Of a DNA stretch of 64,000 nt, positions 17,207-25,772 are shown in pieces. The stretch is taken from NCBI RefSeq assembly GCF_013410545.1, contig NZ_JACCFV010000001.1, forward strand, positions 1,426,001 to 1,490,000, in the 5' to 3' direction. Made by a program: the position numbers and the translations under genes. Under the pieces are notes generated by a model. The model searched no databases. It was not told the DNA's origin and saw only the letters and a list, made by a program, of their open reading frames with translations. This stretch comes from Pseudoclavibacter chungangensis (GTDB lineage Bacteria; Actinomycetota; Actinomycetes; Actinomycetales; Microbacteriaceae). Numbering within the stretch: position 1 is the first letter of the stretch; each line of letters begins with the position of its first letter.

Positions 17207-18544
17207 ATGACGGACGACGGATCGGCACTGCACTCCACGACGGCGCCACTGGCCGTCCGGATGCGACCCCGGTCCCTCGACGAGGTCGTCGGCCAGCGAC
17301 ACCTCATGCGCCCCGGTTCGCCGCTCGTCACGCTCGCCTCGGGGGAGTCCACGCGGGCCGCCGGGACATCGGTCATCCTGTGGGGACCGCCCGGGACGGG
17401 GAAGACCACGATCGCGCAGACGATCGCGCACACCTCGAACCGCCGGTTCGTGCAGCTCAGCGCGATCTCGGCGGGCGTCAAGGACGTGCGCGCCGCGATG
17501 GACGAGGCCCTCTCGCAGCGCGATCTGTACGGCATGCAGACCGTCCTGTTCCTCGACGAGATCCATCGGTTCACGAAGGCCCAACAGGATGCGCTGCTCC
17601 CTGGCGTCGAGAACGGCTGGGTGACGCTCGTCGCGGCGACGACGGAGAACCCGTCGTTCTCCGTCATCACACCCCTCCTCTCGCGCAGCCTGCTGCTCAC
17701 GCTCCAACCGCTCGACGACGCCGACCTCGCGGAACTCCTCGACCGTGCGGTCGACGATCCGCGCGGCCTCGGCGGCGCACCGGCCCTCGACGACGACGCG
17801 AAGCGGGCGATCATCCAGTTCGCCTCGGGCGATGCCCGACGCGCGCTCACGACGCTCGAGGCGTCCGCCGAGTCCGCCGTGACCGAGGGGGCCGGGACCA
17901 TCACCGCCGAGCACGTGGCGGCCGCGAGCGATCAGGCGCTCCTGCGCTACGACCGCGACGGCGACGAGCACTACGACGTCATCAGCGCGTTCATCAAGTC
18001 GATCCGGGGGAGCGATCCCGACGCGGCCGTCCACTACCTGGCGCGCATGATCGTCGCGGGGGAGGACCCGCGCTTCATCGCTCGGCGCCTCATGATCTCG
18101 GCGGCCGAGGACATCGGGCTCGCGGACCCCGACGCGCTCGGGGTCGCGGTGGCGGCCGCCCAGACCGTGCAGCTCATCGGGATGCCGGAGGGCCGCATCC
18201 CGCTCGCCGAGGCGACGATCTATCTCGCGACCGCACCGAAGTCGAACGCCGCGTACCTCGCGGTCGACGAGGCCATCGCCGACGTCAAGGCGGGGAAGGC
18301 CGGTCGGGTGCCCGTCCACCTCCGCGACGCGCACTACGCGGGTGCCAAGAAGCTCGGCCACGGACGCGGCTACCGGTACCCGCACGACGCCGAGCTCGGT
18401 GTCGTCGCGCAGCAGTACCTGCCCGACCCGCTCGTGGGGCGCGAGTACTACCGTCCGCGCGCGCTCGGTGGCGAACGCGAGGTGCAGGCGCGCCTCGAGC
18501 GCATCCGGCGCATCACGCGCGGTGACGGACCGAAACGGACCTGA
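17207..18544 (+). CDS. rarA: Replication-associated AAA+ ATPase RarA/MgsA
   Basis: 445 residues. The clamp-loader-like tetrameric ATPase acts at stalled replication forks and with single-strand binding protein. Walker A is GPPGTGKT (60-67), Walker B is VLFLDEIHR, sensor 1 is in AATTENPS. The C-terminal helical tetramerisation region contains [22 protein letters not shown] and ends with [16 protein letters not shown] sequence, matching the family. It is often found upstream of alaS and ruvX in bacteria, as here, though with other genes between. The ATG at 17207 gives the expected N-terminus; upstream in-frame codons lie in the promoter. Confidence 0.96.
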   Translation: MTDDGSALHSTTAPLAVRMRPRSLDEVVGQRHLMRPGSPLVTLASGESTRAAGTSVILWGPPGTGKTTIAQTIAHTSNRRFVQLSAISAGVKDVRAAMDEALSQRDLYGMQTVLFLDEIHRFTKAQQDALLPGVENGWVTLVAATTENPSFSVITPLLSRSLLLTLQPLDDADLAELLDRAVDDPRGLGGAPALDDDAKRAIIQFASGDARRALTTLEASAESAVTEGAGTITAEHVAAASDQALLRYDRDGDEHYDVISAFIKSIRGSDPDAAVHYLARMIVAGEDPRFIARRLMISAAEDIGLADPDALGVAVAAAQTVQLIGMPEGRIPLAEATIYLATAPKSNAAYLAVDEAIADVKAGKAGRVPVHLRDAHYAGAKKLGHGRGYRYPHDAELGVVAQQYLPDPLVGREYYRPRALGGEREVQARLERIRRITRGDGPKRT

Positions 18545-18569
18545 TCTCGCGACCGTCCGCCGCCGGGCG

Positions 18570-18575
18570 TAGGGT
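18570..18575 (+). promoter_or_regulatory. -10 element (TAGGGT) for leaderless MFS gene transcription
   Basis: TAGGGT lies 8 nt before the GTG start at 18584 and no ribosome binding site is present. Confidence 0.45.
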
Positions 18576-18583
18576 GACCGCTC

Positions 18584-19846
18584 GTGGCCGGACTCCGTCA
18601 ACTCTTCGCCGACACGCGCCCCCTGCGCGTCCCGGCGTTCCGCAGGCTGTGGCTCGCGAACATCGTGACCGTGATCGGCGCCCAATTGACGGTCGTCACG
18701 ATCCCGGCGCAGATCTACGCCGACACCGGATCGTCCGCGTACGTCGGTCTCACCGGACTGTTCGGTCTCGTGCCGCTCATCGTGTTCGGCCTCTGGGGCG
18801 GTGCCCTGGCGGATGCGCTCGACCGGCGCGTGCTCCTCGTCGTCACGACGGGCGGGCTCATCGTGACGAGCGGTCTGCTGTGGGCGCAGGCCGCGGCCGG
18901 TTCGACCGACGTGTGGCTGCTCCTCGGCCTGTTCGCCCTGCAGCAGTCGTTCTTCGCGATCGACCAGCCGACCCGGAGCGCCGTGATCCCGCGCCTCGTG
19001 CCCGCCGAGCAGCTGCCCGCCGCGAACGCCCTGCAGATGACCGTCGTCCAGGCGGGGGCGATCGCGGGACCGCTCGTCGGCGGCGTGCTGATCCCCTTCA
19101 TCGGCTTCTCGTGGCTCTATCTCGTCGACACGCTGTGCCTGTTCGCGACGCTCGTGGCCGTGCTGCGGCTGCCGTCGCTGCGCGTGGAGGGGAACGTGCA
19201 GGCGCCCGGTCTGCGCTCGGTGATCGACGGGTTCCGGTACCTGCGCCTCCACCCCGTGCTGCTCATGTCGTTCGTCGTCGACATCATCGCGATGCTGTTC
19301 GGGATGCCGCGCGCACTCTTCCCCGAGATCGCGCACACGTCGTTCGGGGGCGAGAGCGCGGGCGGCCTCGCGTTCGCCGCGCTCTCCGCCGCGATCCCCG
19401 CGGGCGCCGTGCTCGGGGGCATCTTCTCCGGCTGGGTCTCGCGCGTGCGACGCCAGGGCGTCGCGGTCGTGTCGGCGATCGTCGTGTGGGGGCTCGCGGT
19501 CGTCGCGTTCGGGATCGCCGCCGGGTTCGGGGGCGGTGTGGCGGGCACCATGCTCGTCGTCGCGGTCCTCGCACTCATGGTGGGCGGTGCGGCCGACATG
19601 GCGAGCGCCGCGTTCCGGACGAGCATGCTCCAGAGCGCGGCCGAGGACGCCGTGCGCGGTCGCCTGCAGGGCATCTTCATCGTCGTCGTTGCCGGTGGGC
19701 CCCGCCTCGCGGACACCCTGCACGGCGGCGCGGCCTCGGTCGTCGGTGCCGCGCCGGCCGCGGCGGGCGGCGGTGTGCTCGTGATCGTCGTGACGATCGT
19801 CGCCGTGCTCCTCGTTCCGTCGTTCCTCCGATACCGCGTCGAGTGA
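18584..19846 (+). CDS. Major facilitator superfamily exporter
   Basis: 420 residues, twelve predicted membrane helices. The loop between helices 2 and 3 carries the MFS motif A variant GGALADALDRRVLL. Overall it resembles the EntS/MFS_3 branch of drug or siderophore exporters. A second feature of that branch, PTRSAVIPRLVP between helices 4 and 5, is present. The substrate cannot be deduced and no biosynthetic gene is adjacent. Start is GTG, probably leaderless. It lies between rarA and rpsD and seems to be monocistronic. Confidence 0.9.
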   Translation: MAGLRQLFADTRPLRVPAFRRLWLANIVTVIGAQLTVVTIPAQIYADTGSSAYVGLTGLFGLVPLIVFGLWGGALADALDRRVLLVVTTGGLIVTSGLLWAQAAAGSTDVWLLLGLFALQQSFFAIDQPTRSAVIPRLVPAEQLPAANALQMTVVQAGAIAGPLVGGVLIPFIGFSWLYLVDTLCLFATLVAVLRLPSLRVEGNVQAPGLRSVIDGFRYLRLHPVLLMSFVVDIIAMLFGMPRALFPEIAHTSFGGESAGGLAFAALSAAIPAGAVLGGIFSGWVSRVRRQGVAVVSAIVVWGLAVVAFGIAAGFGGGVAGTMLVVAVLALMVGGAADMASAAFRTSMLQSAAEDAVRGRLQGIFIVVVAGGPRLADTLHGGAASVVGAAPAAAGGGVLVIVVTIVAVLLVPSFLRYRVE

Positions 19847-19870
19847 GCTGCCCGAGCGCGCCGAACGTGC

Positions 19871-19876
19871 TAGTCT
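19871..19876 (+). promoter_or_regulatory. Candidate -10 element (TAGTCT) for rpsD
   Basis: TAGTCT predicts a start near 19883, leaving a leader of about 170 nt before rpsD, far longer than other leaders in this window. Confidence 0.45.
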
Positions 19877-19882
19877 CGTTCG

Positions 19883-20053
19883 GTCCGTCTCCCGGATCGT
19901 CGTGCGGCTGCGCGCTCGGGAGGACGACGGAGGCCTGTAGCCGGCCCGTCCCGGACACCCATCGAGTTCGACGCCTCGGAGAAAAGGAAGAGGCGGAGAG
20001 CATCACTGTCTGCGCGCTCACGCGCGCCTGAACTCAACTCCGGAAGGAACGAC
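19883..20053 (+). promoter_or_regulatory. Long structured 5' leader of rpsD (candidate S4 autoregulatory RNA)
   Basis: At least three hairpins can be drawn. One pairs 19886-19894 with 19917-19927 through a small bulge, one pairs CGCCTC (19972-19977) with GAGGCG (19990-19995), and one pairs GCGCGC (20012-20017) with GCGCGC (20022-20027) just before the ribosome binding site GGAAGGAACG. S4 represses its own synthesis through leader RNA in other bacteria; a similar role here is inference. Confidence 0.4.
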
Positions 20054-20683
20054 GTGTCCAAGACGTCCCGTACCCGCTCGAAGGTGCGCCAGTCGCGCGC
20101 CCTCGGCATCGCACTGACCCCGAAGGCCGCCCGCGCACTCGAGAAGCGTCCCTACGCCCCGGGCGAGCACGGCCGCACGCGCCGCAAGACCGACTCCGAC
20201 TACGCGGTCCGACTCCGCGAGAAGCAGCGTCTGCGGGCGCAGTACGGTCTGCGCGAGAAGCAGCTCCGCATCGTGTTCGAGGAGGCCCGCCGCCTGCCCG
20301 GACTGACCGGTGAGAACCTCGTCGAGCTGCTCGAGCAGCGCCTCGACGCGCTCGTGCTCCGCGCCGGATTCGCGCGCACCACGGCACAGGCGCGCCAGAT
20401 GGTCGTGCACCGCCACATCCTCGTCGACGGCAAGATCGTCGACCGCCCGAGCTTCCGCGTGAAGCCGGGTCAGACCATCGGCGTCAAGCAGCGCTCCGAG
20501 GGCACCGAGCCCTTCCAGGTCGCCGCGGCCGGTGGCCACGCCGAGGTCCTGCCCAAGACGCCGGGCTACCTCGTCGTCGACCTGCCCACGCTGCAGGCCA
20601 AGCTCGACCGTCGCCCGAAGCGCGCCGAGGTCCCCGTGACCTGTGAGGTCCAGCTCGTCGTCGAGTACTACGCAGCTCGCTAG
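20054..20683 (+). CDS. rpsD: 30S ribosomal protein S4
   Basis: 209 residues, normal length. S4 nucleates 30S assembly by binding the 5' domain of 16S rRNA. The zinc-knuckle cysteines of the C+ form are absent (N-terminus MSKTSRTRSKVRQSRALG), so this is the zinc-independent C-minus type. The S4 RNA-binding domain spans about 95-160 (QRLDALVLRAGF, VHRHILVDGKIVDRPS). Start is GTG with GGAAGGAACG. It stands outside the ribosomal protein operons, behind its own long leader, and is followed by a strong hairpin. Confidence 0.97.
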   Translation: MSKTSRTRSKVRQSRALGIALTPKAARALEKRPYAPGEHGRTRRKTDSDYAVRLREKQRLRAQYGLREKQLRIVFEEARRLPGLTGENLVELLEQRLDALVLRAGFARTTAQARQMVVHRHILVDGKIVDRPSFRVKPGQTIGVKQRSEGTEPFQVAAAGGHAEVLPKTPGYLVVDLPTLQAKLDRRPKRAEVPVTCEVQLVVEYYAAR

Positions 20684-20702
20684 TCCGGCCGACGCTACGA
20701 TT

Positions 20703-20732
20703 GGGGCGGGTCATCGCACGATGACCCGCCCC
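20703..20732 (+). terminator. 14-bp-stem hairpin after rpsD
   Basis: A perfect inverted repeat with arms 20703-20716 and 20719-20732 begins 19 nt after the rpsD stop. No T-run follows. A TACGAT (20696-20701) just upstream could instead be a -10 for the next gene, which would put the hairpin in that leader. Confidence 0.55.
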
Positions 20733-20785
20733 TCGTGGCCTCCCACCGGGTCCGAGACCACCCATCGATCGAAACGAGGTTCGCC

Positions 20786-21145
20786 ATGACCGGAGGAGAC
20801 GTCGCCGGGCTCATCGCCGCGGGCGTGTTCCTGCTGCTCACCGCCCTGCTCGCCGTGCCGCTCATCAAGCTGGGTGGCGTGTTCGACGAGCTCCGCGCGG
20901 GCATCCGCGAGTCGGTCGACGCGATCACGCCCACGCTCGCCGAGACGCAGGTGACCGTGCTGGAGGCGAACAAGCAGCTCGCGAAGATCGACACGATCAC
21001 GACCGACGTCGCCGACACGACGACGAACGTCTCGAGCCTCGTCTCGCTCACGGCGGCGACCGTCGGTGGTCCGCTCATCAAGATCGCCGGCTTCTCGGCC
21101 GCCGCGCGCGCCGCGTTCCGCAGCCTCCGCGGGGTCCGCAAGTGA
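20786..21145 (+). CDS. DUF948 membrane protein
   Basis: 119 residues. An N-terminal membrane helix (about 5-27, VAGLIAAGVFLLLTALLAVPLI) is followed by an amphipathic helical region (30-95) typical of DUF948, with repeated Thr and Val heptads that suggest a coiled coil. The ATG at 20786 is preceded by AACGAGG. The stop overlaps the start of the next small gene. The pair sits between rpsD and alaS, a position shared by many actinobacteria. No biochemical role is known. Confidence 0.85.
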   Translation: MTGGDVAGLIAAGVFLLLTALLAVPLIKLGGVFDELRAGIRESVDAITPTLAETQVTVLEANKQLAKIDTITTDVADTTTNVSSLVSLTAATVGGPLIKIAGFSAAARAAFRSLRGVRK

Positions 21146-21360
21146 GCGTCGTCCGGGGAACCCTCCTCGTGATCGGCGGCGTCGCCGCCGGCTTCGCGCT
21201 CGCCCACCTCGTCAACTCCACCGAGCGGGGCGGTGCCGCCTTCGCCGACCTGAACGCGAAGATCGACGCGTTCCGCGAGGCGGTGCGCGACGGCTACGAC
21301 GCCCGCACCCAGGAACTGCTCGCCGCGGTCGAGCGCACCCCCGTTCCCGGCGACCGCTGA
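21142..21360 (+). CDS. Small membrane protein between the DUF948 gene and alaS
   Basis: 72 residues with one N-terminal membrane helix (about 4-24, VRGTLLVIGGVAAGFALAHLV) and a short hydrophilic helical tail. Start GTG overlaps the preceding TGA, so it is translationally coupled to the DUF948 gene. Similar short genes occur at this position in actinobacteria. Function is unknown. Confidence 0.75.
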   Translation: MSVVRGTLLVIGGVAAGFALAHLVNSTERGGAAFADLNAKIDAFREAVRDGYDARTQELLAAVERTPVPGDR

Positions 21361-21361
21361 C

Positions 21362-21395
21362 GCGTCCGTCGCGTCCGTCGCGTCCGTCGCGTCCG
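21362..21395 (+). repeat. 9-bp tandem repeat (gcgtccgtc) upstream of alaS
   Basis: Three exact units at 21362-21370, 21371-21379 and 21380-21388 plus seven bases of a fourth fill the start of the 71-bp gap before alaS. No protein is encoded. Confidence 0.85.
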
Positions 21396-21431
21396 CGAAC
21401 CGAATCCTTCCGAGAGGCCAGAACCCCAGTC

Positions 21432-24098
21432 ATGCAGACCGCCGAGATCCGCCGCCGATTCCTCGACTACTTCGAGCGGCGCGGTCACCAGGTCGTCCCC
21501 TCCGCGTCACTCGTGAGCGACGACCCCACCATCCTCTTCACGATCGCGGGCATGGTCCCGTTCATCCCGTACTTCACGGGCGTCGTCCCCGCGCCGTTCC
21601 CGCGCGCCACGAGCGTGCAGAAGTGCATCCGGACGCTCGACATCGAAGAGGTCGGCAAGACGCCGCGGCACGGCACGTTCTTCCAGATGTGCGGCAACTT
21701 CTCGTTCGGCGACTACTTCAAGCGCGGCGCGATCGAGTTCGCGTGGGAGCTGCTCACGACCCCCGAGGACGAGGGCGGCCTCGGCTTCGACCCCGACGAC
21801 CTGTGGGTGACCGTCTACGAGGACGACGACGAGGCACGCACGGTGTGGGAGGACGTCATCGGCCTGCCGCACGATCGGGTGCAAGGGCTCGGCATGGGCA
21901 CGAACTTCTGGTCCGCGGGCGCTGCGGGCAGCCCCGCGGGGCCGTGCTCCGAGATCTTCTTCGACCGGGGCCCCGCCTACGGTATCGAGGGCGGTCCCGC
22001 GACGGACGACGACCGCTACGTGGAGATCTGGAACCTCGTCTTCATGCAGTACGAACGCGGCGCGGGGACGTCGAAGGACGACTTCGAACTCGTCCGCGAG
22101 CTGCCGAAGAAGAACATCGACACGGGCATGGGGCTCGAGCGCATCGCGTTCCTCAAGCAGGGCGTCGAGAACATGTACGAGATCGACCAGGTGCGGCCCG
22201 CGCTCGACGCGGCGGCCTCGCTCGCGGGGACGACGTACGGTGCGGACCACGAGGACGACGTCCGGCTGCGCGTCATCGCGGACCACGTGCGCTCGTCGCT
22301 CATGCTCATGTCGGACGGCGTGCAGCCCGGCAACGAGGGCCGCGGGTACATCCTCCGCCGCCTGCTGCGTCGCGTCGTCCGCGCGATGCGCCTCCTCGGC
22401 TACGACGCGCCGAGCTTCCCCGTGCTGTTCCCCGCGTCGCGTGACGCCATGAAGGACGCCTACCCCGAGGTCGTCGCGGACTTCGACCGCATCTCCCGGC
22501 TCGCCTACGCCGAGGAGGAGACCTTCCGGCGCACGCTCGCGCAGGGCACCGTCATCCTCGACGAGGCCGTCTCCGCGACGAAGCAGGAGGGAGCGACGAC
22601 GCTGTCCGGCGACACCGCGTTCCTGCTCCACGACACGTTCGGCTTCCCGATCGACCTCACGGTCGAGATGGCCGAGGAGGCCGGGCTGCAGGTCAACCGC
22701 GGCGCGTTCGACGAGCTCATGAGCGAGCAGCGCGCACGCGCACGCGCCGACGCGAAGTCGAAGCGCACGGCGCTCGCCGACGTCGGCGTCTACTCGGAGT
22801 TCCGGGCCCTCGGCGAGACGCGCTTCGTGGGCTACACCGAACTCGAGCACGAGTCCGAGGTGCTCGGCATCCTCCAGGACGGCCACCCCGTCCGGGAAGC
22901 GAGCGCGGGCGCGCAGATCGAGCTCATCCTCGACGAGACCTCGCTGTACGCCGAAGCGGGCGGTCAGGACGCCGACTCGGGTGCGATCGTCGGCCGTTCC
23001 GGTGACTTCGCCGCCGAGGTCGTCGACGTGCAGCGCCCCGTCCCCGGGCTCGTGAGCCACACGGTCACCGTCACGCAGGGGCACGTCGCGGTCGGCGACC
23101 GCGTCGAGACGGTCGTCGATGCCGCGTACCGCCGTGGGGCGAACCAGGCGCACTCGGCGACCCACCTCATCCACGCCGCCCTCCGCGACACGCTCGGCGA
23201 CGACGCCCACCAGTCCGGTTCGTACAACCGCGCGGGCTACATGCGACTCGACTTCACATGGTCGCAGGCGCTCTCGCCGGCGACGCGGAGCGAGATCGAG
23301 GAGATCGCGAACAACGCGATCCGGCAGGACTACGAGGTCGTGACCCGCGAGCTCCCGATCGACGAGGCCAAGGCCCTCGGGGCACGGGCGCTCTTCGGCG
23401 AGAAGTACGGCTCGGTCGTCCGCATGGTGGACATCGGCGGCCCGTGGTCGCGCGAGCTGTGCGGTGGGACGCACGTCGCGCACTCGTCCGAGATCGGGCT
23501 CGTCAACCTCGTCGGTGAATCGAGCGTCGGAAGCGCGAACCGGCGCATCGAGTCCCTCGTCGGCCGTGACGCGTTCAAGGACTTCGCCGCGGAGCGCGCG
23601 ATCGTGCAGACGCTCTCGACGAACCTCAAGACGCCGCGGGGGCAACTCGAACAGCGCGTCGGTGAACTCGTCACGAACCTGAAGGCCGCCGAGCGGCGCA
23701 TCGCCGAACTCGAGTCGGCACAGCTCGCCCTCCGTGCGCCCGACATCGCGGGTGCCGCGTCGAGGGCGGGAGCCGTGACCCTCGCGGGCGCCGAGGTGGG
23801 GGAGATCGCGTCGAGCGACGACCTCCGTTCCCTCGCCCTCGCGGTCCGCGACCGGCTCGGCAGCGTGCCGGCCGTCGTGGCGCTCGGCGCGACGTCGAAG
23901 GGCAAGCCCGTCGTCCTCGTCGCCACGAACGAGGCGGCGCGCGGTGCTGGCGTCAAGGCCGGTGCCCTCGTGCGCACGGCCGCGCAGGTGCTCGGCGGCG
24001 GCGGTGGCGGACGCGACGACGTCGCTCAGGGCGGTGGACAGGACGCGACGAAGCTCGCCGAGGCGCTGACCGCCGTCGCGCGGCAGTTGGGCGACTGA
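21432..24098 (+). CDS. alaS: Alanyl-tRNA synthetase
   Basis: 888 residues, full length. The class II synthetase charges tRNA-Ala and edits mischarged Ser and Gly. The catalytic core (about 1-240) begins MQTAEIRRRFLDYFERRGH and includes RHGTFFQMCGNFSFGDYF. The tRNA-recognition domain lies at about 240-450. The editing domain (about 560-720) has the zinc motif HSATH and CGGTH. The C-terminal C-Ala domain ends in a glycine-rich segment and DDVAQGGGQD. ATG at 21432 with CGAGAGG upstream. ruvX follows after 2 bp. Confidence 0.98.
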   Translation: MQTAEIRRRFLDYFERRGHQVVPSASLVSDDPTILFTIAGMVPFIPYFTGVVPAPFPRATSVQKCIRTLDIEEVGKTPRHGTFFQMCGNFSFGDYFKRGAIEFAWELLTTPEDEGGLGFDPDDLWVTVYEDDDEARTVWEDVIGLPHDRVQGLGMGTNFWSAGAAGSPAGPCSEIFFDRGPAYGIEGGPATDDDRYVEIWNLVFMQYERGAGTSKDDFELVRELPKKNIDTGMGLERIAFLKQGVENMYEIDQVRPALDAAASLAGTTYGADHEDDVRLRVIADHVRSSLMLMSDGVQPGNEGRGYILRRLLRRVVRAMRLLGYDAPSFPVLFPASRDAMKDAYPEVVADFDRISRLAYAEEETFRRTLAQGTVILDEAVSATKQEGATTLSGDTAFLLHDTFGFPIDLTVEMAEEAGLQVNRGAFDELMSEQRARARADAKSKRTALADVGVYSEFRALGETRFVGYTELEHESEVLGILQDGHPVREASAGAQIELILDETSLYAEAGGQDADSGAIVGRSGDFAAEVVDVQRPVPGLVSHTVTVTQGHVAVGDRVETVVDAAYRRGANQAHSATHLIHAALRDTLGDDAHQSGSYNRAGYMRLDFTWSQALSPATRSEIEEIANNAIRQDYEVVTRELPIDEAKALGARALFGEKYGSVVRMVDIGGPWSRELCGGTHVAHSSEIGLVNLVGESSVGSANRRIESLVGRDAFKDFAAERAIVQTLSTNLKTPRGQLEQRVGELVTNLKAAERRIAELESAQLALRAPDIAGAASRAGAVTLAGAEVGEIASSDDLRSLALAVRDRLGSVPAVVALGATSKGKPVVLVATNEAARGAGVKAGALVRTAAQVLGGGGGGRDDVAQGGGQDATKLAEALTAVARQLGD

Positions 24099-24100
24099 GC

Positions 24101-24595
24101 GTGCGGCACGGCACGCGGCTCGGTGTCGACGTCGGGCGCGCGCGCATCGGTGTCGCGCGTTCGGATCCGTCCGGCCTGCTCGCGACGCCCGTCGAGACGG
24201 TGCCTCGCGACACCACGAGGGAGCGGCACGTCGCGGCGATCGTCGCGCACGTCGTCGAGACCGACGCGATCGAGGTGCTCGTGGGGCTGCCCCTGTCGCT
24301 CGCAGGCGGCGACACGCCGTCGACGACCGATGCCCGCGACGTCGCCGCGGCGATCGCGGAGGCGACCGAGGTACCCGTGCGGCTCGTCGACGAGCGACTC
24401 ACGACGGTCACCGCGGCGCGACAACTGCGCGACGTGGGGCGCAGCGCCAGCAGATCGCGCGACCGGATCGACCAGATGGCGGCCGTAGTACTCTTGCAGA
24501 ACGCATTGGACGCCGAACGGTCCACTGGGCGTGAGCCGGGGGCGCCAGTGGAACGAAGGGACGAGGATTCTGTCGGATCAGAACCGAAGCGATGA
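24101..24595 (+). CDS. ruvX: Putative pre-16S rRNA nuclease / Holliday junction resolvase-like YqgF
   Basis: 164 residues, RNase H-like fold. Conserved blocks are LGVDVGRARIGVA near the N-terminus, VGLPLSLAG in the middle and VDERLTTVTA before a C-terminal helix. In Escherichia coli YqgF trims the 5' end of 16S rRNA precursor; a recombination role has also been proposed. Start is GTG two bases after the alaS stop. The alaS-ruvX-mltG-aroE order is common in actinobacteria. Confidence 0.93.
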   Translation: MRHGTRLGVDVGRARIGVARSDPSGLLATPVETVPRDTTRERHVAAIVAHVVETDAIEVLVGLPLSLAGGDTPSTTDARDVAAAIAEATEVPVRLVDERLTTVTAARQLRDVGRSASRSRDRIDQMAAVVLLQNALDAERSTGREPGAPVERRDEDSVGSEPKR

Positions 24596-25772
24596 CCAGC
24601 ACGCGCACGCAGGCGCCGACCCGTTCAGCGAGTTGCTCGCGGGGGAGACGCTGAACTCGGACGGCACGCCGACGAGCAGACGCGCTCGACGTCGCGCGGA
24701 GAGCGACGCGAAGCCACGTCGTCGCCGCGGCCCGATCATCGCGATCGTGGTCGTGCTCGCTCTGCTCGTCGCGGGTGGGGGCATCGGCTGGGTCGCGTTC
24801 GGCGATCGGATCCAGAGCGTGCTCGGCCTCGATGCGGGCGACTTCGAGGGGGCGGGCAACGGCACCGAGGTCCTCTTCACGGTCGTCGACGGCGACACGG
24901 GCACGCAGATCGGCGAACGGCTGACCGAGGAGGGCGTCGTGAAGTCCGTCAAGGCGTTCGTCTCGGCCGTCACCGGCCGCGCCGAGGAGCCCGTCTTCCA
25001 GCCCGGCACCTTCAAGCTGCAGGCGGAGATGAGCGCCGACAGCGCGCTCGACGCGCTGCTCGACCCGGCGAACCTCGCCCACTCGACGGTTCTCGTGCGA
25101 GAGGGGGAGACCCAGGCCGACGCGTTCAGCGTGATCGAGAGTTCACTCGGCATTCCCGCGACGGAGCTCGAGGCGCTCGCCGCGGATCCGCAATCGTTCG
25201 GTCTGCCCGCCGAGGCGACGAGTCTCGAGGGCTTCCTGTTCCCGGCGACCTACGACTTCGAGGACGGCGTCGACGCGCGCACCGTCCTCCAGACCATGGT
25301 CGATCGTGCGATGCAATCGCTCGACGAGCACGGCGTCGCGCCGGAATCGCGCTGGGACGTCGTCCGGCTCGCCTCGCTCATCCAGAAGGAAGCCGGCCTG
25401 CGCGAGGACTACTACAAGGTGTCGCGCGTCTTCCTCAACCGGCTCGCGATCGACATGCCGCTGCAGTCCGATGCGACCGTCGCGTACGGAACGGGGAACA
25501 CGCACCGCGTGGAGACGACCGACGCCGAACGCGCCGACGCCTCGAACCCGTTCAACACGTACGTGCACACGGGCATGGTCGCGGGCCCCATCTCGAACCC
25601 CGGCGATCTCGCGATCGACGCGGCCGTGAATCCCGCCGACGGGCAGTGGCTCTACTTCGTCACCTGGAACCTCGAGACGGGCGAGACGATCTTCTCGAAC
25701 ACGTACGAGGAGCACCTCGCGGCGGTCGCGAAGTGGCAGCAGTGGATGGCGGAGCACCCTGAGTACGGTTGA
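24531..25772 (+). CDS. mltG: Endolytic murein transglycosylase MltG
   Basis: Up to 413 residues. It has a basic cytoplasmic N-terminus, one membrane helix (about 68-90) and an extracytoplasmic YceG/LysM-like and catalytic region with SLIQKEAG (Glu287 the probable catalytic acid) and MPLQSDATVAYGTG. It cleaves nascent glycan strands and so sets peptidoglycan chain length. The start is uncertain. The GTG at 24531 has no ribosome binding site and lies 65 nt inside ruvX, while a GAAGGG (24555-24560) is correctly spaced only for near-cognate ATT (24567) or CTG (24570). An in-frame TTG at 24633 is also possible. Confidence 0.93.
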   Translation: MSRGRQWNEGTRILSDQNRSDDQHAHAGADPFSELLAGETLNSDGTPTSRRARRRAESDAKPRRRRGPIIAIVVVLALLVAGGGIGWVAFGDRIQSVLGLDAGDFEGAGNGTEVLFTVVDGDTGTQIGERLTEEGVVKSVKAFVSAVTGRAEEPVFQPGTFKLQAEMSADSALDALLDPANLAHSTVLVREGETQADAFSVIESSLGIPATELEALAADPQSFGLPAEATSLEGFLFPATYDFEDGVDARTVLQTMVDRAMQSLDEHGVAPESRWDVVRLASLIQKEAGLREDYYKVSRVFLNRLAIDMPLQSDATVAYGTGNTHRVETTDAERADASNPFNTYVHTGMVAGPISNPGDLAIDAAVNPADGQWLYFVTWNLETGETIFSNTYEEHLAAVAKWQQWMAEHPEYG

